Shown here piece after piece: positions 1-11,007 of a stretch of DNA of 64,000 bases. The first letter of the stretch is position 1. Every line of letters begins with the position of its first letter. Below the pieces are notes generated by a model. It had not been told where the DNA came from and searched no databases. It saw nothing but the letters and a program-made list of their open reading frames with translations. The position numbers and the translations under genes are program-made. Origin of the DNA: Selaginella moellendorffii (Eukaryota > Streptophyta > Lycopodiopsida > Selaginellales > Selaginellaceae); the NCBI RefSeq assembly GCF_000143415.4, contig NW_003314267.1:991048-1055047 (forward strand). Direction: 5' to 3'.

Positions 1-110
1 AATAAATAAAATGCATATTTAGATCTTAAAACACCACCTATCTTAAATACTATATTTTTTGTGAAGGTTTGCAAGTTGATTCTGATAAACTTATGGCTAT
101 TCTTAAGTTC
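1..110 (+). pseudogene. Ty3/gypsy reverse-transcriptase fragment, cut at an inversion breakpoint
   Basis: The frame ending at base 107 reads EGLQVDSDKLMAILK (63-107), the conserved gypsy RT segment near the end of the polymerase (family form: EG..VD..K..AI). A stop lies upstream in the same frame, so it is decayed. The frame runs into LTR sequence at about 110. Its natural continuation (FIPKCVNDIQHFLGK) is found on the minus strand just below 4313, which places an inversion breakpoint here. The match is by motif recognition only. Confidence 0.7.
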
Positions 111-1031
111 TTGGTCCAAGTGCTCCACGTGTCCAGTCCTAAAACTGACACCCAAAGGTACCACTGACATATTGGCCCGTTACGCTAATGCCATACCCAT
201 TCACCTTTGCCGCACTGGTGGTTCAATACCACTTGCATCACCATCCCGTCTCTCCAAGACTGGGCCATCTATTCACGAGTGATCATCCCAGATCCACTCT
301 TTAGCATCCTTAGGATGCCCACAGACATGGGGAATAGCCTTCCCCAACATCCCTTTGTCAGTTCCTGCTAAGTCCCTTTTCCGTCCATGGCCATGTTCAC
401 CAACACTGCCACTAGATCAAGGCCTGCAGGCCCGGCCACTAAGTCCCATTGTCCTCTGGGACTTCCTCACCACGTGACCATATCCTTGGCCACCACACCA
501 AAGGACTGCTCCTTTTCCTTTCCACAGTCTGGGACTTGGGGACAACACTTCAGAACACCGTGGCCTTACGCGAGCCACTTGGATACTCTCCCCGCCTTCT
601 GCCTTTGGGTGCTCTAGCCATGGGCTTAGAGCGAGGTTCCGTTGAGCCACACCAAGTATCCAAGTAGGTAGTGCCACCCACACTTGGATTGGGAGCATCG
701 GCCAGTCAATCTCCCGGGGGAACTAAAGCCGGCTCTTGAACACTTCACCAAGCTACCCCGCTTGTCGGTCCGTATTCACTCTAGTCTTGGACTTCCTAGT
801 GGTCAGTTCATCACCCAACACTGGGTCTGGCCTTCCTTGGCCAAACTGGCCTTTCCTGGCCAAACTGGCTCCACTGTAGTCCTCCCCTTTACTATACTTT
901 TGGAGCTCACCAAACCCCCTAGGGTCTGGGAGAAGAACACTTTGGGCTTTCACCCTCTCAGACTTGAACTCGGACTCGGACTCGGACTCGGACTCGGACT
1001 CGGACTCGGGCTCGGTCTCGGCCTCCGCCTT

Positions 1032-1067
<36 letters not shown>

Positions 1068-2101
1068 AGTCCCGGTCTCGGTCTCGGTCCCGGTCTCGGT
1101 CTCGGTCTCGGTCTCAGTCCCGGTCTCGGTCTCGACTTCGGACTCCATCTCGGGTCCATCTCAGACTCCATCTCAAGTCCATCTCGGACTCCATCTCGGA
1201 CTCCATCTCGGATCCATCTCGGACTCCATCTCGGGTCCATCTCGGACTCCACCTCGGGTCCATCTCGGACTCCACCTCGGGTCCATCTCGGGTCCATCTC
1301 GGACTCCATCTCGGGTCCATCTTAGACTCCATCTCGGACTCCATCTCGAGTCCATCTCAGACTCCATCTCAGGTCCATCTCGGACTCCATCTCGGACTCC
1401 ATCTCGGACTCCATCTTGGGGTCCTTCTCGGACTCCATCTCAGACTCCGTCTCGGTCCATCTCGGACACTTCCACGTGTCATGTGTTGGTCCTTTTTGGG
1501 TCCCTTTTTGGAGCCTTGCTTATTGGTTGCCTCGTGCTCGCTCCTCGAGCACTTTGTTGGGAGTTCCATCGACTTCGGACTCCATCTCGGGTCCATCTCG
1601 GACTCCATCTCAGGTCCATCTCGGACTCCACCTCGGGTCCATCTCGGACTCCATCTCGGGTCCATTTCAGGTCTATCTCGGACTCCATCTCGGGTCCATC
1701 TCAGACTCCACCTCGGGTCCATCTCGGACTCCACCTCGGGTCCATCTCGGACTCCATCTCGGGTCCATCTCGGACTCCATCTCGGGTCCATCTCGGACTC
1801 CATCTCGGACTCCATCTCGGGGTCCTTCTCGGACTCCATCTCGGACTCTGTCTCGGTCCATCTTGGACACTTCCACGTGTCATGTGTTGGTCCTTTTTGG
1901 GTCCCTTTTTGGAGCCTTGCTTATTGGTTGCCTCGTGCTCGCTCCTCAAGCACTTTGTTGGGAGTTCCACTCCCGCTCTCGACCTTCCAAGTCGGAGCTT
2001 TTAGTCCAAACGTGTTACGCTCATTTGGCTTTCGCTTCAGCCACTACCACGTGGCACCCTTTCGGCTCCACTTTGGGGCCTAGGGATTTTTGTGTCTCAC
2101 A
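111..2101 (-). mobile_element. Major part of a solo LTR, split by inversion
   Basis: This is the minisatellite LTR family that also occurs at 5162-6946, 11008-12792 and 13279-15247. On the minus strand it begins with the family terminus at 2101 (reading TGTGAGACAC) and stops at about 111, lacking the last ~150 bp of the LTR. That missing piece lies at 4314-4466 on the other strand. The flank at 2102-2106 (TTTTG) is the reverse complement of the CAAAA after 4466, so the two pieces bracket one target-site duplication. It also contains an internal duplication of ~400 bp (about 1137-1574 and 1575-1966), making it longer than its relatives. Confidence 0.85.
958..1866. repeat. Hexamer/dodecamer minisatellite inside the LTR
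   Basis: Bases 964-1140 are hexamers of the type CTCGGA/CTCGGT. From 1141 a 12-mer pattern (CTCGGACTCCAT and CTCGGGTCCATC) runs to about 1466 and again from 1572 to 1866, with a ~105 bp unique spacer between. Because the period is a multiple of three and lacks stops, all frames stay open and give spurious Ser/Asp/Gly/Leu/Arg-Pro-rich proteins. The repeat is a property of this LTR family, not a gene. Confidence 0.95.
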
Positions 2102-2919
2102 TTTTGCTCACAGAAGAATATGCACAATATAATGCCTTTCTATCTTGAGACTTTGCTAAATCAAAATTGTTAGTAAAGTTTGAGTTCTAGGAATACAAAA
2201 AGAATAAGACTTTGTAGAGGTTAAAGTTTGTTTTAAGCAGCCCACTTAGAATAGACATGAGAATGGCTAATTCCTACAATAGATAGATATAAACTTCCAT
2301 TAGCCAATAACAAAAACTACCAATCTAGGTAATGAATAATGGAAAGTGATGTCTTGAAATCCTAATCATTATACTAGGAATGTAACTCACTTAGGCCTTG
2401 ATCATTAATTTTTCTTTGTAAAAAACTCTCAACCATCCAACCTTAGGAAATCAAATGATAGCATATGGTTGTTAAGAAAAAAAATCACTAATAATAAAAA
2501 TTAATTATTTAGCTTTCAGCTGATTGGTTTACCATAATTATTATTTTATTTAATAATTTATATGATATATATTTATTTTTCTTATGGAATATGGAAATAG
2601 AATACAAAAATATACATATTAATTAACCCAAAAACCCTAGCTTATATATAGATATGAGTGGTCTAGATTGAAACCAATCTGGCGACTATCAAAATCCCAC
2701 TATGGTAATATTAATATATAGCATCGTAACCGTACACTTGGACCTCATATCATCCTTTTATAATGATAGAAGATAGTTAGGATTCTCTAGTGGATGGGCT
2801 GAGATCCGGAGGAACATTAAAAGGAGGCATCAATGAATTTGTAGGTGGTGCCAATTATTTCTAGTCCCTTTGTATGAAGCGTTTTAACTGTTGCACATGC
2901 ATAATTTCTGGAGGATTAG
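2102..2919. other. AT-rich retroelement debris, no gene
   Basis: AT-rich sequence between the LTR fragment and the gypsy integrase remnant. If the inversion is undone it corresponds to sequence downstream of the pol remnant. No open frame or RNA gene is recognisable. Confidence 0.6.
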
Positions 2920-4313
2920 TATATTGAATGTCATACCAAATCTTATAAACTTATAGTCCAATTTGCCACAACACCTAATATGGTTCTTTCCATTGAGTAA
3001 AAAGCCCCTTAGACAAATTACATACTGTAAGATTGGGAAAACGATCTAACACCAAGTCATCCACTTTATACTTTGTATGTGGATGATGATGGGAGAGTTA
3101 TAATGCTATTTTTGTCCCACTTATATGTGGCCCAAGTGTTTAGCAAACTCTACTTAAACTAGTGGAAGAATGCTCATCAAATATTGATTCCAAAACTCAA
3201 ACAAACAAGAAATTATTATTGACTCTAATTGTCCTTTTGCAACACAAAAGGGAGTATTACAAAATTGACACTAAATGCAGTTATGCACATACTGAATAAC
3301 ATCATGTCGCATCTTTAGCTAATAGAAAGATTTTAATAGCTTCTTAGTCACACGACGATGTCCCATATCCCCACATAGAATAAAAGAATCATGGTAAATG
3401 TGGAAAAAATGTAGAATAAAAATCAAATGCACCACTAACCATAAATGATCATCGTCCTCAATGCAATATTGAGAATATAAATGCCAAAATGGCAAGTTAT
3501 CAGCAAGTAATGCAAAATTCTTAAACCCATCGCAAAGCCTTCGGATTGATAACTCAATTTTTAAAACCTTACAAACCTCATCAAGAAAAAATAAATTTTG
3601 CTCCACATCTTGTGGACACTAAACATCAAGTATGATAGCATAAAATCCTTGTCCAACAAATCTACAAATACTAAAATAACATACTAATCAGAAATATGAG
3701 AACATAGTAAAGAAAAAAGAGGAGCTTGATAAAGATGTTAGCATAAGCCATAGAACTCTTTAGATGATGAAAAATATTAAAATCATATATTTACAACTTT
3801 AAAGCCGACTCAACAGTATAATTAACTAAGTTCTTTCACTTCAATAACAAAGTAATTGTAGTATGATCACCTTTTAGTAATGTCCAAGAACCATATAGAT
3901 AGTCATGAAGTTTTTTAAAACCCCAAACTACTAATAAACACTCTTTCTTTATTGTGAGTAGTTCATCTCCACTAGTTGTAATATATGGTTGATATATGCA
4001 ATGGGATAGCGCCAACTAGGCACACTTGAGCTTTCTTGTATTAACACACTTTTAAGATCAATATCAAAAACATCCATGTGTAAAGTGAAAGGTTGAGTGT
4101 AATCAAGATATACCAAAACTGAAGGAGTCGTTAACAACTTTTTGAGATTAGTAAACATTTGTTCATAGTTTATAGACTAGATAAAAGACGACATTGACAA
4201 CTTCAACAATACTTGCAATAGTACAGTACAATCAAAGAGATGATAAATGAAATGGCCAAAATATTGCACTTTGCCTAAGAAGTGTTGTATATCATTCACA
4301 CACTTTGGAATAA
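2920..4313 (-). pseudogene. Decayed Ty3/gypsy pol: RNase H and integrase
   Basis: On the minus strand from 4313 downward the broken frames give, in order: the end of RT (FIPKCVNDIQHFLGKVQYFG), the RT/RNase H boundary (PSVLVYLDYTQPFTLHMDVF, then PIAYINHILQLVEMNYSQ at about 3950-4130), the RNase H segment KKECLLVVWGFKKLHDYLYG (about 3885-3945), the integrase zinc-finger region (GHRRVTKKLLKSFY, then a HNC..CQFC cluster, about 3240-3370) and a GPY-like segment (LFTQWKEPY, about 2990-3020). Several stops and frameshifts are present. The order is that of gypsy pol (RT-RH-INT). The upstream RT continuation sits at 63-107 on the plus strand because of the inversion. Confidence 0.75.
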
Positions 4314-4466
4314 AGGTGCAAAGGAGGAGTGGCATGAATGCCATTCTTAGAACTACCAAGTCCCAAGTCCTGAATTGGACTTAAGGAGGTTGTGAGTGAG
4401 ACTCCTCCAAGTGGTCGGAGGTGCGGTTAAGTGACTAAAGTAAAATGGAAAAATTAATTGCTTACA
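4314..4466 (+). mobile_element. Minor terminal part of the split solo LTR
   Basis: About 150 bp matching the end of the LTR family, from just after the segment GGAGCACTTGGACCA to the terminal CTTACA at 4461-4466. It is in the opposite orientation to 111-2101 and supplies exactly the part missing there. The next five bases (4467-4471, CAAAA) form the target-site duplication with the inverted copy at 2102-2106. Confidence 0.85.
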
Positions 4467-5156
4467 CAAAATACAAGTAATGGAACAAAGATACAACATT
4501 TTGATAATCATCTAAGGTAAGCACTTTGGTTTCTTCTTAAATCTTGATGACATATTGTGTGTTTATCTTATTTTGCCCTCCACTTTACTACAAAGTGCCT
4601 TGTTTATAAGGATGCTTATTTAGTGAGTGTTTAATGTTAAATTTTTTTACTTCCTCTAAGCTTCACTTTAAAAGTTTAAGTCAAGAGTCTTCAATGAATT
4701 CATTGTTAATTTATATAAGTTATAAATTTTCTTTTTCCAATTTACCAACTTACCTCATCTATCCGACCATCTTTGCCTTAGCCTTAGCTAAGTTCTCTTG
4801 CTAAGGTTTTTGCTTATTGCACCAACTTTGACTTAGTCTTACTTAAGTTCATCTAGTTACTATATGAGTAACAAAGTGTTAACCAACTTTTCATGGATTC
4901 TCAAACTCTCTCCCAATTCCCTTCCCCATGTTAGATTGGAATTAAAGTTTGGCTACACTCCTTATAAACACAAGCAACCAAATACAACAAACCTCTAAGT
5001 TCCTAACATCCTATGGTACATAAAACTTTTTCATGTGACCCTTTAAATCCAAAGCCTTAGGCACATTTCTTTATTTAGGACACCAGGGGGAAACACCATG
5101 GCCTAATGGTTTGGTATAAATACCTCAACTCCCCACCTTCATCTCAAAGGAAAGGC
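4467..5156. other. AT-rich sequence, no gene recognised
   Basis: Host or old-retroelement sequence between the LTR fragment and the left target site of the full-length element. Broken frames only; no motif could be assigned with confidence. Confidence 0.5.
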
Positions 5157-5161
5157 CCAAG

Positions 5162-6946
5162 TGTGAGACACAAAATCCCTAGGCCCCAAAGTGGAGCCGG
5201 AAGGGCGCCACATGGTAGTGGCCGAAGCGAGAGCCAAACGAGCGTAACACGTTTGGACCAAAAGCTCCGACTTGAAAAGTCAAGAGCGGGAGTGGAACTC
5301 CCAACGAAGTGCTCGAGGAACGAGCACGAAGCGAGCAAAAGGCAAGGCTCCAAAAAGAGACCCAAAAGGACCAACACATGACACATGGGAGTGTCCGAGA
5401 TGGACTCGAGATGGAGTCCGAGATGGAGTCCGAGATGGACCCGAGATGGAGTCCGAGATGGAGTCCGAGATGGAGTCCGAGGTGGACCCGAGATGGACCC
5501 GAGTTGGAGTCCGAAGTGGAGTCCGAGATGGACCCGAGATGGAGTCCGAGATGGAGTCCGAGATGGAGTCCGAGGTGACCCGAGATGGACCCGAAAAGGA
5601 GTCCGAGATGGAGTCCGAGATGGAGTCCGAGGTGGACCCGAGATAGACCCGAAATGGAGTCCGAGATGGACCCGAGATGGAGTCCGAGATGGAGTCCGAG
5701 ATGGACCCGAGATGGACCCGAGATGGAGTCCAAGATGGAGTCCGAGATGGAGTCCGAGATGGAGTCCAAAGTCGAGACCGAGACCGGAACCGAGACCGGG
5801 ACCGAGACCGAGACCGAGATCGGGACTGAGACCGAGACCGAGGCCGAGGCCAAGACCGAGCCCGAACCCGAGTCCGAGTCCGAATCCGAATCCGAGTCCG
5901 AGTCCGAGTCCGAGTCCGAGTCCGAGTCCGAGTCCGAGTCCGAAGCCTGAGAGGGTGAAAGCCCAAAGCGTTCGTCTCCCAGACCCTGGGGGGTTTGGTG
6001 AGCTCCAAAAGTATAGTAGGGGGAGGATTGCAGTGGAGCCAGTTTGGCCAGGAAAGGCCAGTTTGGCCCAGGAAGGCCAGACCCAGTGTTGGGTGATGAA
6101 CTGACCACTGGGAAGTCCAAGACTAGAGTGAATACGGACCGACAAGCGGGGTAGCTTGGTGAAGTGTTCAAGAGCCGGCTCTAGTTCCCCCGGGAGATCG
6201 ACTAGCCGATGCTCCCAGTCCAAGTGTGGGTGGCACTACCTACTTGGATACCAGGCGTGGCTCAACGGAACCTCGCTCTAAGCCCATGGCTAGAGCACCT
6301 AAAGGCGATAGGTGGGGAGAGTACCCAGGTGGCTCGCGTAAGGCCACGGTGTTCCGAAACGTTGTCCCAAAGGCCCAGACTGTGGAAAGGAAGAGGAGCA
6401 GTCCTCTGGGGTAGTGACCAAGGACACAGTCATGTGGTGAGGAAGTCCCAGAGGACCGTGGGACTTAGGGGTCGGGCCTGTGGGCCTCGATCCAGTGGCA
6501 GTGTTGGCAAACACGGCCAGGGGCAGAAAGGGACTTGGTAGGAACTGACAAAGGGACTTTGGGGAAGGCAATTCCCCAGGTCTGTGGGCATCCTAAGGAT
6601 GTTAAGGAGTGGATCTAGGATGACCCCTTGTGGACACATGGCCTAGTCTTGGAGAGACGAGGTGGTGATGCAAGTGGTGTTGAACCACTAGTGCAGCAAA
6701 GGTGAATGGGCATGGCTTTAGCGTAACGGGCCGAGATGTCAGTGGTACCTTTGGGTGTCGGTCTCAGGACCGGACACGTGGAGCACTTGGACCAGGTGCA
6801 AGTGTGGAGTGGCATGGATGCCATTCTTGGGGCTAGCAAGTCCCAAATCCTGAATTGGATTGATGGAGGTTGTGAATGAGACTCCTCCAAGTGGTCGGAG
6901 GTGTGGTTAAGTGACTAAAGTAGAATGGAAAAATTAGTCGCTTACA
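5162..6946 (+). repeat. 5' long terminal repeat
   Basis: Begins TGTGAG and ends CTTACA. The first ~220 bp are unique, 5391-5945 is the minisatellite (GAGTCC/GAGACC hexamers and 12-mers such as CGAGATGGAGTC), and the rest is unique. Confidence 0.93.
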
Positions 6947-6949
6947 ATT

Positions 6950-6961
6950 TGGTATCGGAGC
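6950..6961 (+). promoter_or_regulatory. Primer-binding site, initiator-tRNA-Met type
   Basis: TGGTATCGGAGC starts three bases after the LTR. Plant retroelements primed by initiator tRNA-Met carry TGGTATCAGAGC, so there is one mismatch. This fixes the element's orientation as plus. Confidence 0.88.
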
Positions 6962-9900
6962 TGTTCCTTAGTCCGACTTTTATTGGTGCTCAAGTATATC
7001 ACCACTAGTGTTGGCATCGGAAGGTCCGAGGAGTGGGCCTATCCTTGAGGAGTAGCAAGTCGGGAAGACATGGCTCTCCATTACAGTTCATGTGTGAACT
7101 TGTAGATGAGGTGGTGGATAGAAAAGGGCCAATAATGGAACGACTTTGGGATCTTGGGAACAGTATATGGTTTTCCTCAAAGAGTTGAGGATGTGATCCA
7201 GATGAGCGTTTGACTTAGCAAACTGGCTAATGTAGTTGTGGTAAACAACTACAGTTGGGATCACGGGAAAGATAAAGACTCCAAAGCAATAAAGGAGTCA
7301 CAAGATTTTCCTCATATAGTTGAGGTTGGTGCTCATGAATGTGAGACCAGAAGTAATGACCGTGGGAGGTCAAATACGGAAGAGGACTCAAGTCCTTGAA
7401 AAGGTAGCCGGGGCTACCTCTAATAAATGCTGGAACAAACCCAGGAGTTGGGGGTGTATTAAGTGGATGAGTTGGTGTTCTCATCGCATGGACAAGTAGT
7501 CCTAAGGAGCAAAAGTTGCCCCCAGAGAACAAAATCAAGTGTCGGAGTAACACTTGTGAAAATAGTCCTTTTGAGTAGGACAGGAATACAAGAAGTGTAT
7601 TCCAGTGAGCTAGTGCCTCACAAGTAAGACCTTACGGGTCTGTGGATTAACCAAGTCCAAAACTGCTGGATGACTCAAGTAGAGTCAAGGGATGGTCCTA
7701 AAAGGACTGATGGAAGCATTTGGACTGAGGTGTGTTGTACCCCACAAAGGATGTGGGGGGATCATAGGATCCAAGGATGAGAACAGAGGGTATCTCATCA
7801 ATGGCAGAATGTGCCATGCTAAAGTTATGGGAAAGGTGTTCCCAGAAGAAAACAACTTTGACATAAAGTTGTGTGTGACCTCTATGGTGCAGTGCTAACG
7901 GATGGTTGGCATGAGAAAGAGCGGTGTTGGTCTTGGCAAAGACTTAGACACGAAGGGGAAATGTCATAGAGGTAGGCTCGTGGAGCCGATGGTGTGGAGA
8001 CACCAAATGTGCCAAGGTGTGATACCTTGAGGCTATGTTGGTGGGTTCATGAAAACCCCTTGCCAAAGGAATCCCAATGGAAATGGGAATAGCATAGCCT
8101 AAGTTGCAGAGCATGCAGTTGGAGTGTGGTGACCCAAATAATGATGGAGGTGTGAAAGCACCAAGCAATGAGTTGTAGGACTTGACAACTATGAGGCAAC
8201 TAAGCAAGAGGTGCAAAATAACTGGTTAAACGGGTAGAAGGTAGCTACCCAAGACTTCTTAATAGCATAAGGAAGTTGGATATACCCTTACGGGGGATAA
8301 GTTGCTTGTGTTGCGATATAGTAAGTCAATGTCATAAAAGGAAATACTCATTGTCAAGAAAGCCATCATTGGGACACCTGAACACTCTAAAACACCAGAA
8401 GGTGGTGTTTGATGTCGCGAGGGCAATGGAGAAAGCCCAAGGGACTAAGTCCCTAGCGAATGATGGATAGAAGGTGCTATCCAAATGTCCAAGGTTGCGG
8501 AGACAGGAGAGGACTGTCTACCCAAGTTGGACAAAGCCAAAAATGGAATTTTGGCAAGGCTAGTGATGGGCATGTAAAGGCCCATAAGCAACAATGTAAT
8601 CCCAGTGTGTGGGATTATAAGGTGAGCATACCCGGATTGAGGAACCACTCCCTAGGCTATTGGGTAGGTTCATCCCTAAGAATACTTGCTAAAGCAAGAT
8701 AGAAAGTGCAAAGCTATCCTCCCGGTCTAAAGGAGAATGACCAAAGGAAAGGTGTGAAGCCAAAAAGCAAGAAGTAAGGGGATAGAACCGAACCGTAGGA
8801 ATCAAAGGGCATAACCAAGGTTGGTTATGCCAGCTGGGAGTGGAAAATCAAGTGGGGGCTCAAGGGTGTTGCCGCTAGCAACCGTGATGCCATGGAGAGT
8901 CTAAAATATGGAATTGTCCATGTTAGACTATATGGCATTTGGAAGGCTTGCAAAAAAGGAGGCCTTAGCAAGCTGAGGGATAGAGTTCCTTCAAGGTTCC
9001 CAAAGACGATTCTAGGTAGCGTAGTACCTAGAAAGGCCAAGTGTAAATGGTTCATGGAACGCGCGAAATCAGAGTGGCGCAGCAGAAGCGTGGTCTTGAA
9101 GCTTGCCATGAGGCAAGGTTATCAAGGTTAGGGAAGTAGTTCCCGAGTGTTCAAAGAGAGGGCTTTGAACGAAAGTCGATGGTCAAGGACTTTCACGCTT
9201 ATGCAGGAACCATGTTACAATGGTCGGAGAACTTGCCAAGTGAGATTGGCACGTCGGGGGAACAAAGACCCTAGTTGAAGGTGATAACTTCAAAAAGGGT
9301 GGGCCATGGGGCTGAGCATGGAGGAGTCCATGCATGATCACAGACATGTCAAGTGAGAGGACTTGGCAGTGTGGAGGAACTAGGTTCCTAAGCTGTGATC
9401 TGTAGCGCGCTTTAAAAATAGGTTGGTGCACCGGCGTGGGGAGTCACGCCAGGCATCTAGTGTGATGCCGTCCGTAGATGCATATACGGAGGTTGGGTTC
9501 GAGTCCCGACCCTTTAGTGCTTGGGTTCGAGTCCCAAATCACTAGGGCGTGGTGATGGTTTGGAATATGAGGACACTCATATTTCGGTGGTCATGGACTC
9601 TCAGTGGGGAGATTGGTTTGGGCACACCGCCAAGCGAGGGATGCCTCGGAGTCGTGATGCACGGTTAGATTGCTTAGTGTGAAAGCTCAGCATATCTAAC
9701 TTGAACACTTTGGTGCAAGTGGCACCAAGGTCGTGGTGAGTGAGATGGGGACACCTAATCTCAGTTGCTATGAACCCTTGGCCGTAAGGGCTAGCTTGGG
9801 TGCACCGCCAAGTGTGGGGGATGCCCCCGGGGTTATAGTCAACAACTTGGAGGTCTAGAAGACCAAGTACCTCTTGGCAACTCTGTTAAGGTGCCAAGGT

Positions 9901-10993
9901 GAGATCACTAGGTGATCTTATGGCCAGATAAGGACATGGTCCTTGGTTGGCTAAGGAATGAAGTTCCTGGTTCAAAATGTTGAAATTGAACTGTTTAAGG
10001 TGGTGTGGCTTGGTCGTGATAGCCAAGTGGGAAGAGCACCTAAGGGAATTAAACTATGTCCGTGCGATGGCATAGTGAGTCCGAGGAAAGTAGTCTCTAT
10101 AAAAGACCCATGGGAGGGTCACGAAGTTGGGCCGTGGATAGAGCCCATAGCAGAAGATGCTAAAGAGACGTACTAGGGGTGAACATCCTCCGGACTTGGC
10201 AAAGAAAAGTCTTTGCTATGGAAAAGGAACAATACCTCAAGGAGGGAGGTAGAGATTCGATGTTGCTTGGTGCAACAATCAACGGATAGGAGCAAAAGAT
10301 GAGTGGCCAAGATAGGGCCGTGGAATCCATTGGAAGGAATCCAAGTGACAAAGTTAGGCGAGGAACACTAATGTGTTGGACGCTAACGAGTTGCGGGAAA
10401 GGAAGTGTGTTTCCAAGGAGGGATTCCGAAATGCTCCAATTTGGCAAAAGTGGAAGCTCCAAGGGAGGGAGCGGTAAGGTAGCCAAATGATAGGGCCATG
10501 AACAGCCCTAGCACAAAGCATGATAACTGGAACTTTGGCACGAAATAGAAGAGAGGATGATGGTGCCCTCGAGTAGAGAACTTCCTAGGATGGGAAGTGG
10601 AGTTGCACAAAAGGTGCAAGGCAAGGTGTCAGAGACACCTAGGAAATCGACTCCAAGAAGTCAAAATTCAAAGTTCCAAAGTGCAAAGGTTATAGCGATG
10701 GAAATTGAAACTACTCGAGAAGGAGTAGTGGGATTGACTTAGAGAAGGGTCTCTAAGAGGTTTAGGAAAAAAGAAAAAGAAACCAATAAAAGGAGAGAAC
10801 CACTATACGTGGTCCAATCAGTCTCTAAGTTGGAGAGACTACCCTCCTTAGAGGATATGCAAAAGGCATGGTGAGCCTTTGATGTCAAACCATAGACAAA
10901 GATTGGCTAGGTGCCAAAGATGGAAATGGTAACACATGTGGGTGTTACTTTATGAAAGGGTTTACCGTTCGATGAGGACATCGAACTTCGTCT
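6962..10993 (+). other. Internal domain of the retroelement, no coding capacity seen
   Basis: About 4 kb of moderate-GC sequence. Both strands were scanned for retroelement motifs (zinc knuckle, protease DSG/DTG, RT YxDD, integrase HHCC, RNase H) and none was found. It holds a hairpin cluster (9433-9537) and three diverged copies of a CACCG-containing motif near 9421, 9610 and 9788. It could be fully non-coding structural RNA, or the remnant of a gag too diverged to recognise. Confidence 0.7.
9433..9537 (+). other. Five consecutive perfect hairpins, two of them tRNA T-arm-like
   Basis: Stems: GGCGTG/CACGCC (9433-9450), GGCATC/GATGCC (9452-9469), TCCGTA/TACGGA (9471-9490), TTGGG/CCCGA around TTCGAGT (9493-9509) and TTGGG/CCCAA around TTCGAGT (9521-9537). 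The last two match the tRNA T-loop/B-box pattern GGTTCGAGTCC. No complete cloverleaf with a pairing acceptor stem could be built, so it is not called a tRNA gene. Confidence 0.7.
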
Positions 10994-11007
10994 ATGGGTG
11001 GTGGAGT
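10994..11007 (+). promoter_or_regulatory. Probable polypurine tract
   Basis: Purine-rich ATGGGTGGTGGAGT directly abuts the 3' LTR, where second-strand priming occurs in LTR elements. It is interrupted by T residues, so it is a weak tract. Confidence 0.6.

Noticed and set aside
753-2132. Long open frames rich in Ser-Asp, Leu-Gly or Arg-Pro in several phases on both strands
   Set aside because: They follow the 6/12-bp minisatellite, which has no stops in any phase; the same occurs in each LTR copy (5144-6223, 10945-12070, 14002-15223).
5391-5945. CRISPR-like array
   Set aside because: Short units directly abut without unique spacers, and the context is a plant LTR.
9485-9540. tRNA gene suggested by two GGTTCGAGTCC B-boxes
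   Set aside because: No matching acceptor stem, D-arm or A-box at proper distance; kept only as a structured element.
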